DNA of 64,000 nt from Ramlibacter tataouinensis TTB310 (GTDB taxonomy: Bacteria > Pseudomonadota > Gammaproteobacteria > Burkholderiales > Burkholderiaceae_C). This document shows, one piece after another, positions 8,517 through 18,034 of the stretch. The translations under genes and the position numbers were made by a program. The notes below the pieces were generated by a model that worked only from the letters and a program-made list of their open reading frames with translations, did no database searches and was not told where the DNA came from. The stretch is taken from NCBI RefSeq assembly GCF_000215705.1, contig NC_015677.1, positions 1,810,001-1,874,000 on the forward strand, given 5' to 3'. Within the stretch, counting starts at the first letter, position 1. The number at the start of each line of letters is the position of its first letter.

Positions 8517-9329
8517 GTGAGCCTGGTGCTGCATATCTCGGACACCCACTTCGGCACCGAAAAGCCGGCGGTGGTGCAAGCCCTGGTCGCGCTGGCGCGC
8601 GAGCGCCGGCCCGACCTGCTGGTGTTCAGCGGCGACGTGACGCAGCGCGCGCGGCCGGCGGAGTTCGACGCGGCGCGGCGCTTCTGCGATGCGCTGGGTG
8701 TCTCGCCGGTGCTGGCGCTGCCGGGCAACCATGACATCCCGCTGTTCAACCTGGCGGCGCGGCTGTGGCGCCCGTACGCGGGCTACCTGCGCGCCTTCGG
8801 GCCCTGGCTGGAGCCCACGCTGGAAACCGATGACTTCCTGGTGGTGGGCGTCAACACCACGCGCGCGCACCGGCACAAGAACGGCGAGGTCTCGGCGGCG
8901 CAGGTGGATCGGGTGGCCCGCCGGCTGTCGGCCGCGCGGCCCTGGCAGCTGCGCATCGTCGTCACCCACCAGCCGGTGGCCGTGCCGCGCCCCCAGGACG
9001 CGCACGACCTGCTGCGCGGCGCCACGCCGGCGCTGCATGCCTGGTCGCGGGCCGGCGCCGACCTGGTGCTGGGAGGCCACATCCACCTGCCCTACGTGAT
9101 GAACCTGCGCGCCGGACGCTGGCCGACGCCGGGGCCGCTGTGGTGCGTGCAGGCCGGCACCGCGGTGTCGTCGCGGGTGCGGCACGGCACCTGCAACTCG
9201 GTCAACCTGATCCACTGGCGGCCCAGGCCGGTGGGGGAGGTGCGGGAATGCCGGGTCGAGCGCTGCGACTACGACGCGGCCAAGGGCGCCTTCACGCTGG
9301 CCGCGGATACCGTGCTGCGGCTGGCCTGA
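8517..9329 (+). CDS. Metallophosphoesterase (cyclic nucleotide phosphodiesterase-like)
   Basis: A calcineurin-like phosphoesterase of 270 residues beginning with GTG. All metal-binding blocks are present: ISDTHFG (DxH), FSGDVTQ (GDxxx), LPGNHDIP (GNHD), VVTHQPV and GGHIHLP (GHxH). The layout resembles class III cyclic nucleotide phosphodiesterases/CpdA, but the substrate could be another phosphodiester. It follows the lipid kinase gene and converges with bdhA with a 10-bp gap. Confidence 0.85.
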   Translation: MSLVLHISDTHFGTEKPAVVQALVALARERRPDLLVFSGDVTQRARPAEFDAARRFCDALGVSPVLALPGNHDIPLFNLAARLWRPYAGYLRAFGPWLEPTLETDDFLVVGVNTTRAHRHKNGEVSAAQVDRVARRLSAARPWQLRIVVTHQPVAVPRPQDAHDLLRGATPALHAWSRAGADLVLGGHIHLPYVMNLRAGRWPTPGPLWCVQAGTAVSSRVRHGTCNSVNLIHWRPRPVGEVRECRVERCDYDAAKGAFTLAADTVLRLA

Positions 9330-9339
9330 GCGGCGGCGG

Positions 9340-10110
9340 TTACTGCGCCGCCCAGCCGCCGTCCATGTTCCAGGCCACGCCGCGCACGTTGTTGGCCGCC
9401 GGCGAGCAGAAGAAAACGGCCAGCTCGCCCAGTTCCTCGGGCGTGGTGAACTGCATCGACGGCTCCTTCTCGCCGAGCAGGTGCCGCGTGGCCTCTTCGT
9501 TGCTCCAGCCATTGGCGGCGGCCTTCGCGTCCACCTGCTTTTGCACCAGGGGCGTGAGCACCCAGCCGGGGCAGATGGCGTTGCAGGTCACCCCCGTGGT
9601 GGCGTTCTCCAGCGCCACCACCTTGGTCAGGCCCACCAGGCCGTGCTTGGCCGCCACGTAGGCCGACTTCTCGGCCGAGGCCACCAGGCCGTGCACCGAG
9701 GCCACGTTGATGATGCGGCCCCAGTTGGCCGCGCGCATGGCCGGCAGTGCCAGGCGGGTGGCGTGGAAAGCGCTGGACAGGTTGATGGCAAGGACGGCGT
9801 CCCACTTCTCGGGCTGGAACTCCTCCACCCGGGCGACGTGCTGGATGCCGGCGTTGTTGACCAGGATGTCGACCCGGCCGAAGCGCTCGGCGGCGAACCC
9901 CATCATGGCCTCGATCTCGGCCGGCTTGCTCATGTCGGCGCCGTGGTAGGCCGCCTGGACGCCCAGGGCGCGGACCTCGTCCTGCGGGCCTTTGGCGTCG
10001 CCGAAGCCGTTGAGGACCACGTTGGCGCCCTGGCGCGCCAGGGCCTTGGCCAGGCCCAGCCCGATGCCGCTGGTGGAGCCGGTGACGAGGGCGGTTTTTC
10101 CTTTGAGCAT
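9340..10110 (-). CDS. bdhA: 3-hydroxybutyrate dehydrogenase
   Basis: This SDR enzyme oxidises (R)-3-hydroxybutyrate to acetoacetate with NAD+, the step after depolymerisation of polyhydroxybutyrate. The 256-residue protein has the cofactor motif TGSTSGIGLGLA, NNAGIQHV, the Ser in NVASVHGLV, and YVAAK (YxxxK). It also has the bdhA-type stretch PGWVLTPLVQKQ and ends VRGVAWNMDGGWAAQ. The ATG at 10110 is chosen because GGAGA lies 7 nt upstream; an in-frame codon at 10128 would add six residues. The neighbouring PhaR gene fits an organism storing PHB. Confidence 0.92.
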   Translation of the reverse strand: MLKGKTALVTGSTSGIGLGLAKALARQGANVVLNGFGDAKGPQDEVRALGVQAAYHGADMSKPAEIEAMMGFAAERFGRVDILVNNAGIQHVARVEEFQPEKWDAVLAINLSSAFHATRLALPAMRAANWGRIINVASVHGLVASAEKSAYVAAKHGLVGLTKVVALENATTGVTCNAICPGWVLTPLVQKQVDAKAAANGWSNEEATRHLLGEKEPSMQFTTPEELGELAVFFCSPAANNVRGVAWNMDGGWAAQ

Positions 10111-10183
10111 GGAAGAGTCTCCGATCAATTAGGATGGGCGCAACGCGCCGCAGGACAGAAAAACAGCGGCATTGTCACCCTCC

Positions 10184-11125
10184 ATGCCCGCCCCTACGCT
10201 GAACTACGTAACCTGCTCCGCCGCCGGGGCGCATCGCATGGCCTACTGGCAGTGGGGCGAGCCGGCCGCGGCCCATGCGATCGTGTGCGTGCACGGGCTG
10301 ACCCGCCAGGGCCGCGACTTCGACACCCTGGCCCAGGCGCTGCTGGCGCGTGCCGGCGGCGGCTTGCGCATCGTCTGTCCCGACGTGGTGGGGCGCGGCC
10401 GCAGCGACTGGCTGGCGGACCCGCTGGGCTACCAGGTGCCGGTGTACGTGCAGGACATGCTGGCCCTGCTGGGCCAGCTGCAGCGCGAGGCGCCCGTGGG
10501 ACAGCTGGATTGGGTGGGCACCAGCATGGGCGGGCTGATCGCCCTGGGGTTGTTCGGCCTGCCGGACGCGCCGCTGCCGGCGCCGCTGCGCCGGCTGGTA
10601 CTCAACGACGTGGGCCCGGCCCTCCGGTGGCCGGCCCTGCAGCGCATCGGGACCTACCTCGGCCAGGCCGGACGCTTCGCCACGGTCGAGGAGGCGGCCC
10701 AGGCCATGTGGGCCATCTCCACCAGTTTCGGCCCGCACAGTCCCGAGCAATGGCTCGCGCTGTCGCGGCCCATGGTGCGCGCGCTGCCCGAGGGCGGCTT
10801 CACGCTGCATTACGACCCGGCCATCGCGGTGCCGTTCCGCCAGCTGACCGAGGAGGCGGCGGCCCGCAGCGAGGCGACGCTCTGGCAGATGTACGACCGC
10901 CTGCGCGCGCCGACCCTGCTGCTGCGCGGCGCCGATTCCGACCTGCTGTCGCGCGAGGCGGCGCAGGCCATGGCGCAGCGCGGTCCGCGCGCGCGGCTGG
11001 TCGAGTTCGGCGGCGTGGGCCATGCGCCCACCCTGGTGGCGCCCGATCAGGTCGGGCCGGTGGCGGACTTCCTGTTGTCGGGGGAGACGGCTTCGCATGA
11101 AGAGCCTGACGGCCGAGCCGGCTGA
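10184..11125 (+). CDS. Alpha/beta hydrolase
   Basis: A 313-residue alpha/beta-hydrolase-fold protein. It has the oxyanion HG motif (IVCVHGLTRQGRDF), the nucleophile elbow GTSMGG (Ser), an acid in LRGADSDLLS, and the catalytic His near the end (GGVGHAPTLV). The substrate is unknown; the motifs resemble MhpC/esterase-type enzymes. The start is taken at ATG 10184; an in-frame TTG lies 12 nt upstream. Its 3' end overlaps relA by 29 bp, so the two are probably co-transcribed. Confidence 0.85.
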   Translation: MPAPTLNYVTCSAAGAHRMAYWQWGEPAAAHAIVCVHGLTRQGRDFDTLAQALLARAGGGLRIVCPDVVGRGRSDWLADPLGYQVPVYVQDMLALLGQLQREAPVGQLDWVGTSMGGLIALGLFGLPDAPLPAPLRRLVLNDVGPALRWPALQRIGTYLGQAGRFATVEEAAQAMWAISTSFGPHSPEQWLALSRPMVRALPEGGFTLHYDPAIAVPFRQLTEEAAARSEATLWQMYDRLRAPTLLLRGADSDLLSREAAQAMAQRGPRARLVEFGGVGHAPTLVAPDQVGPVADFLLSGETASHEEPDGRAG

Positions 11126-13298
11126 AGCGGCGCCGGTCCCGGAACTGGTCGCGGCGGCCGAGCAGGCGCTGCCGCAGCAGGCCAACGCGCTGGCCCGCGC
11201 CCGCGCCTTCGCCGAGCCTTTCATCGGTCAAGAGACGCTGGACACCGGCGAGAACACGCTGGCCCATGCCGACGCGGTGGCCGGCATCCTCAAGGGCATG
11301 GGCGGCTCCGAGGCCATGCAGGCCGCCAGCTACCTGGTCTACGCCTGCCCGCACCTCGCACGGCCGCAGGAGGTGATCGCCAAGGCTTTCGGTGACAGCT
11401 ATGCCGCGTTGGCGGTGGAGACCACCAAGCTGGTGGGCGTGCAGCGCCAGGCGCGCGCGGCGGAGGATGCGGCCCGCGCGCCCGAGGACCCGCAGCTGCA
11501 GGCCGAGAAGGTGCGCAAGATGCTGCTGGCCTTCTCGCGCGACCTGCGGGTGGTGATGCTGCGCCTGGCCTCGCGGCTGCAGACGCTGCGCTGGCATGCC
11601 GCGGCCAAGACGCTGGCGCCGCGCAGCGTCGCGCGCGAGGCACTGCAGGTGTTCGCGCCGCTGGCCAACCGGCTGGGCATCTGGCAGCTCAAGTGGGAGA
11701 TGGAGGACCTGGCCTTCCGCTTCCTGGAGCCCGCCACCTACAAGCAGGTGGCGCGGCTGCTGGACGAGAAGCGGGTGGAACGCGAGGCCTACGTTGCGCA
11801 GCTGCGCGCCAGCCTGGAGGCCGAGCTGCGGGTCAACGGCATCCCGGCGCAGGTGCACGGACGGCCCAAGCACATCTACAGCATCGTCAAGAAGATGCGC
11901 GGCAAGTCGCTGGACTTCGAGCACGTGTTCGATGTGCGGGCGCTGCGGGTGATCGTGCCCGAGGTGCGCGACTGCTACGCCGCACTGGCCTGGGTGCACG
12001 AGCGCTTCGAGCCCATCGCCAGCGAGTTCGACGACTACATCGCGCGGCCCAAGCCCAACGGCTACCAGTCGCTTCACACCGTGGTGCGCGACGAGGCCGG
12101 CCGGCCGATCGAGATCCAGGTCCGCACCCAGGCCATGCACGAGCATGCCGAGCACGGCGTGGCGGCGCACTGGGCCTACAAGGAGGCCGGCGCCAAGGGC
12201 TACGCCGGCGTGTCGGCCAGCAGCGAGTACGACGCCAAGATCGCGGTGCTACGCCAGCTGCTGGCGTGGGAGCGCGACCTCGCCGGCGCCGGCCAGGGCC
12301 TGTTCGAGGACCGCATCTACGTGCTGACGCCGCAGGCGTCCATCGTCGAGCTGGTCCAGGGCGCGACGCCGGTGGACTTCGCCTACACGGTGCATACCGA
12401 CCTGGGGCACCGCTGCCGCGGCGCCCGGGTGGACGGCGTGATGGTGCCGCTGAACACGCCCCTGCGGAACGGCCAGACGGTGGAGATCGTGGCGGCCAAG
12501 GAGGGCGGCCCCTCGCGCGACTGGCTCAACGCCGACCTGGGCTTCCTGGCCAGCCCGCGGGCCAAGTCCAAGGTGCGGGCCTGGTTCAACGAGCAGCTGC
12601 GGCACGAGACCATCGCCCGCGGCCGCGAGGCGGTGGAGAAGCTGCTGCAGCGCGAAGGCCGCACGGCCATGAAGCTGGACGATCTGGCCGCGCGGCTGGG
12701 GTTCAAGGCGGCCGACGACCTGTTCGCGGTGGTCGGCAAGGACGAGCTTTCGCTGCGCACCATCGAGGCGCTGCTGAACCCGCCGCAGGCGCCGCTGCCC
12801 CACGACGAATTCCTGTTGAAAAAGGCGCGGCCGGCGGCGCGCTCGCCCAAGGGCGGTGTGCTGGTGGTGGGCGTGGACTCGCTGATGACGCAGCTGGCCC
12901 GGTGCTGCAAGCCCGCGCCGCCCGACCCGATCGGGGGCTTCGTCACCCGCGGCAAGGGGGTGAGCATCCACCGCGCCGACTGCAGCAGCTTCCGCCAGCT
13001 GGCTGCGCGCGAGGCCGGCCGCGTGATCGAGGTGGAATGGGGGCAGCCCAAGGGCGAAGGCACGGCCGTGTACCCGGTGGACGTGTCCGTGGAAGCGGCG
13101 GACCGCCAGGGGCTGCTGCGCGACATCTCCGAGGTGTTCGCCAAGGAGAAGATGAACGTGATCGGCGTGCAGACGCAATCGCTCAAGGGCACGGCCTGGA
13201 TGACCTTCACCGTGGAGGTGGCGGACTCGCAGCGCCTGGCCAAGGTGCTGGGCTCGGTGGCCGAGGTGCCGGGCGTGCGCTCGGCGCGCAGGCGCTAG
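11097..13298 (+). CDS. relA: GTP pyrophosphokinase RelA ((p)ppGpp synthetase)
   Basis: RelA makes (p)ppGpp from GTP/GDP and ATP on stalled ribosomes during amino-acid starvation. The 733-residue protein keeps the long-RSH layout. The HD region is degenerate (VYACPHLARP near residues 82-90, where hydrolases have HD). The synthetase has RPKPNGYQSLHTVV (317-330) with EFDD at 310-313. TGS (VLTPQASIVELVQG), a zinc-finger-like helical region and a C-terminal ACT domain (DRQGLLRDISEVF) follow. An acidic ExDD motif and the lost HD pair are hallmarks of monofunctional RelA rather than SpoT, so a separate hydrolase is expected elsewhere. The start overlaps the upstream hydrolase gene. Confidence 0.95.
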   Translation: MKSLTAEPAEAAPVPELVAAAEQALPQQANALARARAFAEPFIGQETLDTGENTLAHADAVAGILKGMGGSEAMQAASYLVYACPHLARPQEVIAKAFGDSYAALAVETTKLVGVQRQARAAEDAARAPEDPQLQAEKVRKMLLAFSRDLRVVMLRLASRLQTLRWHAAAKTLAPRSVAREALQVFAPLANRLGIWQLKWEMEDLAFRFLEPATYKQVARLLDEKRVEREAYVAQLRASLEAELRVNGIPAQVHGRPKHIYSIVKKMRGKSLDFEHVFDVRALRVIVPEVRDCYAALAWVHERFEPIASEFDDYIARPKPNGYQSLHTVVRDEAGRPIEIQVRTQAMHEHAEHGVAAHWAYKEAGAKGYAGVSASSEYDAKIAVLRQLLAWERDLAGAGQGLFEDRIYVLTPQASIVELVQGATPVDFAYTVHTDLGHRCRGARVDGVMVPLNTPLRNGQTVEIVAAKEGGPSRDWLNADLGFLASPRAKSKVRAWFNEQLRHETIARGREAVEKLLQREGRTAMKLDDLAARLGFKAADDLFAVVGKDELSLRTIEALLNPPQAPLPHDEFLLKKARPAARSPKGGVLVVGVDSLMTQLARCCKPAPPDPIGGFVTRGKGVSIHRADCSSFRQLAAREAGRVIEVEWGQPKGEGTAVYPVDVSVEAADRQGLLRDISEVFAKEKMNVIGVQTQSLKGTAWMTFTVEVADSQRLAKVLGSVAEVPGVRSARRR

Positions 13299-13307
13299 CC
13301 GGCCATC

Positions 13308-13316
13308 TGCTACAAT
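13308..13316 (+). promoter_or_regulatory. Extended -10 promoter of tRNA-Val
   Basis: TGCTACAAT is an extended -10 box ending 15 nt before the tRNA 5' end, which places initiation around 13323. No recognisable -35 is present. Confidence 0.55.
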
Positions 13317-13331
13317 CGCGGGCTCGACGAC

Positions 13332-13408
13332 AGGCGCGTAGCTCAGCTGGTTAGAGCACCACCTTGACATGGTGGGGGTCGTTGGTTCGAGTCCAATCGC
13401 GCCTACCA
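13332..13408 (+). tRNA. tRNA-Val (anticodon GAC)
   Basis: The 77-nt gene folds as a complete cloverleaf. The acceptor stem AGGCGCG pairs with CGCGCCT, and the D arm is TAGCTCAGCTGGTTAGAGC. The anticodon stem CCACC/GGTGG closes the loop TTGACAT (anticodon GAC), the T arm contains GGTTCGAGTCC, and discriminator A is followed by an encoded CCA. It lies between relA and phaR with its own promoter. An imperfect hairpin (CCTCCTG at 13411 with CAGGAGG at 13432) follows. Confidence 0.97.
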
Positions 13409-13545
13409 GTCCTCCTGTGCACAAGGCACCGCAGGAGGCACCCTAGGGTTAAACCCCGGGCTTGGCCTCAGGGGCCTTCCTAGAATCTTCGCACTGCCCA
13501 CACAAACCCGCCGGCGCGCCGCGCCCGGTGCGAGGAGCCGCCCAA

Positions 13546-14079
13546 GTGCACAGCAAGAAAGCCCACGCCGCCAAGCCCGCGCAGCGTGTGATCAAGAAAT
13601 ACCCCAACCGGCGCCTCTACGACACCGACACCTCCACCTACATCACCCTGGCCGAAGTCAAGCAGCTGGTGCTGGACGGCGAGCCTTTCGTGGTGCGCGA
13701 CGCCAAGACCAACGACGAGCTCACGCGCAGCATCCTGCTGCAGATCATCCTGGAGGAGGAGGCCGGCGGCGCCCCGATGTTCAGCGAGGCCGCGCTGGCC
13801 AACATCATCCGTTTCTACGGCAATGCCATGCAGGGCTTCATGGGCTCCTACCTCGAGAAGAACGTGCAGGCCTTCACCGACATCCAGGCCCAGCTGGCCG
13901 AGCAGTCCAAGAGCATGACGCCGGAGATGTGGGCCCAGTTCATGAACACGCAGAACCCGCTGATGCAGGGCATGATGGGCAGCTACGTCGAGCAGTCCAA
14001 GGCCATGTTCGAGAAGATGCAGGAGCAGATGCAGAAACAGACCGAGCAGATGTTCGGCGCCTTTGGCCTCAAGCGCTAG
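13546..14079 (+). CDS. phaR: Polyhydroxyalkanoate synthesis repressor PhaR
   Basis: PhaR is a DNA- and PHB-granule-binding repressor controlling phasin and PHB synthesis genes. The 177-residue protein has the diagnostic N-terminal PHB/PHA accumulation regulator domain (KKYPNRRLYDTDTSTYITL). A repeated helical C-terminus rich in Met/Gln follows (NPLMQGMMGSYVEQSK, MQEQMQKQTEQMFGAFG). The start is GTG at 13546 because GAGGAG lies 8 nt upstream; the open frame extends back to 13462 without a better site. A TAGAAT box at 13481-13486 could be its promoter. It sits next to tRNA-Val and upstream of rimO. Confidence 0.93.
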   Translation: MHSKKAHAAKPAQRVIKKYPNRRLYDTDTSTYITLAEVKQLVLDGEPFVVRDAKTNDELTRSILLQIILEEEAGGAPMFSEAALANIIRFYGNAMQGFMGSYLEKNVQAFTDIQAQLAEQSKSMTPEMWAQFMNTQNPLMQGMMGSYVEQSKAMFEKMQEQMQKQTEQMFGAFGLKR

Positions 14080-14109
14080 CGCCTTTCGGATAGCTGGGAC
14101 AATCGGGGG

Positions 14110-15516
14110 ATGAGCGAAGCTGCCTCTCCCGGAACCCGGATCCCCAAGGTCGGGTTCGTCAGCCTGGGCTGTCCCAAGGCCCTGACCGATTCCGAACTCA
14201 TCCTCACCCAGCTGTCGGCCGAGGGCTACCAGACGGCCAAGACCTTCGAGGGCGCCGACCTGGTGATCGTCAACACCTGCGGCTTCATCGACGACGCCGT
14301 GAAGGAGAGCCTGGACACCATCGGCGAGGCCCTGGCCGGCAACGGCAAGGTCATCGTCACCGGCTGCCTGGGCGCGCGCGCGGGCGAGGGCGGCGGCAAC
14401 CTGGTGCGCCAGATGCATCCCTCGGTGCTGGCCGTCACCGGGCCGCACGCCACCCAGGAGGTGATGGACGCCGTGCACGCCAACCTGCCCAAGCCGCACG
14501 ACCCGTTCGTCGATCTGGTGCCCAACCCGCTCGCGGGTTCCTTCGGTGCCGCCGGGATCAAGCTGACGCCGCGGCACTACGCCTACCTGAAGATCAGCGA
14601 AGGCTGCAACCACCGCTGCACCTTCTGCATCATCCCTTCGATGCGCGGCGACCTGGTGAGCCGCCCGGTCGGCGACGTGCTGAAGGAGGCGCGCGCCCTG
14701 TTCGAGGGCGGCGTCAAGGAGCTGCTGGTGGTCAGCCAGGACACCTCGGCCTACGGCGTCGATGCGAAGTACCGCACCGGTTTCTTCGACGGCCGGCCGG
14801 TCAGGACGCGGCTGCTCGAACTGGCGCAGGCTCTGGGGGAACTGGCCGAGCCGTTCGGCGCCTGGGTGCGGCTGCACTACGTCTACCCCTACCCCTCGGT
14901 GGACGAGGTGGTGCCGCTGATGGCCACCGGCAAGGTGCTGCCCTACCTGGACGTCCCGTTCCAGCACAGCCACCCCGACGTGCTGCGGCGCATGAAGCGG
15001 CCTGCCAGCGGCGAGCGCAATCTGGAGCGCCTGCAGCGCTGGCGAGAACTGTGTCCCGAGCTGGTGGTGCGCAGCACCTTCATCGCCGGCTTTCCCGGCG
15101 AGACCGAGGCCGAGTTCCAGCACCTGCTGGACTTCGTGCGCGAGGCCGGGATCGACCGCGCAGGCTGCTTCGCCTACAGCCCCGTCGAGGGCGCGGCGGC
15201 CAACGAGCTGCCGGGCATGCTGCCGCAGGAGGTGCGCGAGGAACGCCGTGCGCGCTTCATGGCGGTGGCCGAAGAGGCCTCGGTGGCGCGGCTGCGCCGG
15301 CGCATCGGCGCGACCATGCAGGTGCTGGTCGATTCGGCGCCTGCGCTTGGCCGCAAGGGCGGCGTGGGCCGCAGCTATGCGGACGCGCCGGAGATCGACG
15401 GCACGGTGAAGCTGCTGCCGCCCGAGAAGCTGAGCAAGCAGCTGAAGGTGGGGGAGTTCACCCGTGCGCGCATCGTCGGCGCCGAGGGCCATGACCTGGT
15501 GGCGGTGCCGCTCTGA
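14110..15516 (+). CDS. rimO: Ribosomal protein uS12 methylthiotransferase RimO
   Basis: RimO is a radical-SAM enzyme that methylthiolates Asp89 of ribosomal protein S12. The 468-residue protein has the N-terminal UPF0004 domain with cysteines in [16 protein letters not shown] and TGCLGAR. The radical-SAM CxxxCxxC signature ([14 protein letters not shown]) and a C-terminal TRAM domain follow. [12 protein letters not shown] separates it from the tRNA enzyme MiaB. A GACAAT box just upstream of the ATG may be the promoter. Two hairpins follow the stop. Confidence 0.96.
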   Translation: MSEAASPGTRIPKVGFVSLGCPKALTDSELILTQLSAEGYQTAKTFEGADLVIVNTCGFIDDAVKESLDTIGEALAGNGKVIVTGCLGARAGEGGGNLVRQMHPSVLAVTGPHATQEVMDAVHANLPKPHDPFVDLVPNPLAGSFGAAGIKLTPRHYAYLKISEGCNHRCTFCIIPSMRGDLVSRPVGDVLKEARALFEGGVKELLVVSQDTSAYGVDAKYRTGFFDGRPVRTRLLELAQALGELAEPFGAWVRLHYVYPYPSVDEVVPLMATGKVLPYLDVPFQHSHPDVLRRMKRPASGERNLERLQRWRELCPELVVRSTFIAGFPGETEAEFQHLLDFVREAGIDRAGCFAYSPVEGAAANELPGMLPQEVREERRARFMAVAEEASVARLRRRIGATMQVLVDSAPALGRKGGVGRSYADAPEIDGTVKLLPPEKLSKQLKVGEFTRARIVGAEGHDLVAVPL

Positions 15517-15540
15517 CGCACGGCCCAGCAACCAGAGAAA

Positions 15541-15615
15541 AGCCGCCCTTCAAGGCGGCTTGGCAGCTGATTTCAGAAACAACAAAGCCGGCCAAACTTG
15601 ACGTTCACCGGCTTT
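15541..15615. terminator. Two hairpins between convergent rimO and tRNA-Leu
   Basis: Hairpin one is AGCCGCC at 15541-15547 with GGCGGCT at 15554-15560. On the minus strand it is followed by TTTTCTCT. Hairpin two is AAAGCCGG at 15584-15591 with CCGGCTTT at 15608-15615, followed on plus by ATGATTGG and on minus by GTTGTTT. Together they look like a bidirectional terminator for rimO (plus) and tRNA-Leu (minus). Confidence 0.55.
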
Positions 15616-15620
15616 ATGAT

Positions 15621-15705
<85 letters not shown>

Positions 15706-15723
15706 ATTTCAGGAAAGAACAGG

Positions 15724-15732
15724 ATTCTAACA
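15724..15732 (-). promoter_or_regulatory. Extended -10 promoter of tRNA-Leu
   Basis: Reading the minus strand gives TGTTAGAAT, an extended -10 box ending 18 nt before the tRNA 5' end. The same AT-rich stretch (15724-15742) could also serve as promoter for the divergent rnr gene. Confidence 0.55.
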
Positions 15733-15749
15733 TTAAAAATTCAGTGCAG

Positions 15750-18002
15750 ATGGGCAGCGGACTGCTCGACGAAATCGAGGGAGTGATCCAGGGACACCGC
15801 GACGGCCACGGCTACGTGGTCCGCGACGACGGCGAGAGCGACATCTACCTGCCGCCCAACGAGATGCGCGCCGTGCTGCACAAGGACCGCGTCAAGGCCC
15901 GCATCGTGCGGCACGACCGCAAGGGCCGCCCCGAGGGGCGCGTGCTGGAGATCGTCGAGCGCCCGCCGCAGCCCATCATCGGCCGCCTGCTGCACGAGTC
16001 CGGCGTATGGCTGGTCGCGCCCGAGGACAAGCGCTACGGCCAGGACGTGCTGATCCCCAAGGGCGCCACCGGCACGGCCAAGCCCGGGCAGGTGGTGGTG
16101 GTGGAACTCACCGAGCCGCCCAGCCTGTACGGCCAGCCGGTGGGCCGCGTCAAGGAGGTGCTGGGCGAGATCGACGATCCGGGCATGGAGATCGAGATCG
16201 CGGTGCGCAAGTACGGCGTGCCGCACGAGTTCTCCGAGGCCTGCATCGCGCTGGCGCGCACCTTGCCCGACAAGGTGCGACCGCAGGACAAGAAGCACCG
16301 GGTCGACCTGACCGACGTGCCGCTGGTCACCATCGACGGCGAGGATGCGCGCGATTTCGACGACGCCGTGTACTGCGAGCCGGCCAGGGTCGGCCGCGGC
16401 AAGGGCTGGCGCCTGCTGGTGGCCATCGCCGACGTCAGCCACTACGTGGAGACCGGCAGCGCCATCGACATCGACGCCTACGACCGCGCGACCAGCGTCT
16501 ACTTCCCGCGCCGCGTGATCCCCATGCTGCCGGAGAAGCTGTCCAACGGCCTGTGCTCGCTCAACCCCGAGGTCGACCGGATGTGCATGGTGTGCGACAT
16601 GCTGATCGCCGCCACCGGCGAGATCGCCGCCTACCAGTTCTACCCGGGCGTGATGTGGAGCCATGCCCGCTTCACCTACACCGAGGTGGCCGCCATCCTG
16701 GCCAACACCCGCGGCCCCGAAGCCCAGCGCCGCAAGGACCGGGTGCAGGACCTGATGAACCTGCACGACGTCTACCGCGTGCTGCTCAAGGCGCGCAACG
16801 CCCGCGGCGCCGTGGACTTCGAGACGGTGGAGACCCAGATCGTCTGCGACGAGAGCGGCCGCATCGAGAAGATCGTGCCGCGCACCCGCAACGACGCGCA
16901 CCGCCTGATCGAGGAGGCCATGCTGGCCGCCAACGTCTGCAGCGCCGACTTCATCCAGCAAAGCGGCCATCCCGGCCTGTACCGGGTGCACGAGGGCCCC
17001 ACGCCGGAGAAGAAGGAGATCCTGCGCAGCTACCTCAAGGCGATGGCCGTGGGCCTGAGCATCAGCGACGACCCGCAGCCGGCCGAATTCCAGCGCATCG
17101 CCGAGGCGGTGAAGGAGCGGCCGGACGGGCAGCAGATCCACACCATGCTGCTGCGCTCCATGCAGCAGGCGATCTACACGCCGATCAACAGCGGCCACTT
17201 CGGCCTGGCCTACGACGCCTACACGCACTTCACCAGCCCGATCCGCCGCTACCCGGACCTGCTGGTGCACCGGGTGATCAAGGCCATCCTGGCGGGCCGG
17301 CGCTACGAGCTGCCGGCGCTGCCGACGCCCGGCGAGGCGCACGAGAAGCTGGCGCGGCGCCTGGCCAGCCGGGTCGCCGCGCCGGGCCAGAAGCTGCGCA
17401 AGCCCGCCGCGCCGCCCAGCCGCGAGATCCAGGCCTGGGAGGCCGCCGGCCTGCACTGCAGCGCCAACGAGCGCCGCGCCGACGAGGCCAGCCGCGACGT
17501 CGAGGCCTGGCTCAAGTGCAAGTACATGCGCGAGCACCTGGGCGAGGAGTACGGCGGCGTGGTCACGGCCGCCACCACCTTCGGCATCTTCGTCACGCTG
17601 GACGCGATGTACGTCGAGGGCCTGGTGCACATCACCGAACTGGGCGGCGAGTACTTCAAGTTCGACGAGGCGCGCCAGGAGCTGCGCGGCGAGCGCACCG
17701 GCATCCGCTACGCCATCGGCACGCGGGTGCGGGTGCAGGTCAGCCGGGTCGACCTGGACGGCCGCAAGATCGACTTCCGCCTGGTGCGCGAGGGCGAGGA
17801 ACTGATCGCCCGCGCGATGAAGGACAAGGGCGTGTCCTCGCCCGGCCCGGCCGCCTCGTCCAAGGGCACGGCCAAGCGGGCCAGCCGCAAGACCGCGGCG
17901 GCAGCGCCGGGCGAGCGCGCACGCTCGCCGATCCAGGCGCTCAAGTCGGCGGTGAAGACGGCCGCCGCCAAGGGCAAGGGCCGCGGCAGCAAACGGCGCT
18001 GA
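15750..18002 (+). CDS. rnr: Ribonuclease R
   Basis: RNase R is a 3'-5' exoribonuclease of the RNB family that degrades structured RNA. The 750-residue protein has an N-terminal cold-shock-type OB fold ([13 protein letters not shown]), and the RNB catalytic core with the metal-binding Asp cluster [14 protein letters not shown]. The substrate channel block [15 protein letters not shown], a C-terminal S1 domain ([27 protein letters not shown]) and a basic Lys/Arg/Ala-rich tail follow. The start is placed at ATG 15750, after the divergent tRNA-Leu gene; the open frame to 15678 overlaps that tRNA and is rejected. Confidence 0.94.
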   Translation: MGSGLLDEIEGVIQGHRDGHGYVVRDDGESDIYLPPNEMRAVLHKDRVKARIVRHDRKGRPEGRVLEIVERPPQPIIGRLLHESGVWLVAPEDKRYGQDVLIPKGATGTAKPGQVVVVELTEPPSLYGQPVGRVKEVLGEIDDPGMEIEIAVRKYGVPHEFSEACIALARTLPDKVRPQDKKHRVDLTDVPLVTIDGEDARDFDDAVYCEPARVGRGKGWRLLVAIADVSHYVETGSAIDIDAYDRATSVYFPRRVIPMLPEKLSNGLCSLNPEVDRMCMVCDMLIAATGEIAAYQFYPGVMWSHARFTYTEVAAILANTRGPEAQRRKDRVQDLMNLHDVYRVLLKARNARGAVDFETVETQIVCDESGRIEKIVPRTRNDAHRLIEEAMLAANVCSADFIQQSGHPGLYRVHEGPTPEKKEILRSYLKAMAVGLSISDDPQPAEFQRIAEAVKERPDGQQIHTMLLRSMQQAIYTPINSGHFGLAYDAYTHFTSPIRRYPDLLVHRVIKAILAGRRYELPALPTPGEAHEKLARRLASRVAAPGQKLRKPAAPPSREIQAWEAAGLHCSANERRADEASRDVEAWLKCKYMREHLGEEYGGVVTAATTFGIFVTLDAMYVEGLVHITELGGEYFKFDEARQELRGERTGIRYAIGTRVRVQVSRVDLDGRKIDFRLVREGEELIARAMKDKGVSSPGPAASSKGTAKRASRKTAAAAPGERARSPIQALKSAVKTAAAKGKGRGSKRR

Positions 18003-18034
18003 GCGGCGCCATCCTACGACGACAAGGAGACCCC

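Noticed and set aside
13441..13460. CCCTAGGG and GGGTTAAACCC palindromes between tRNA-Val and phaR, considered as an attachment site
   Set aside because: No integrase, no repeat of the tRNA 3' end, and no foreign-looking DNA nearby; short GC palindromes are common here.
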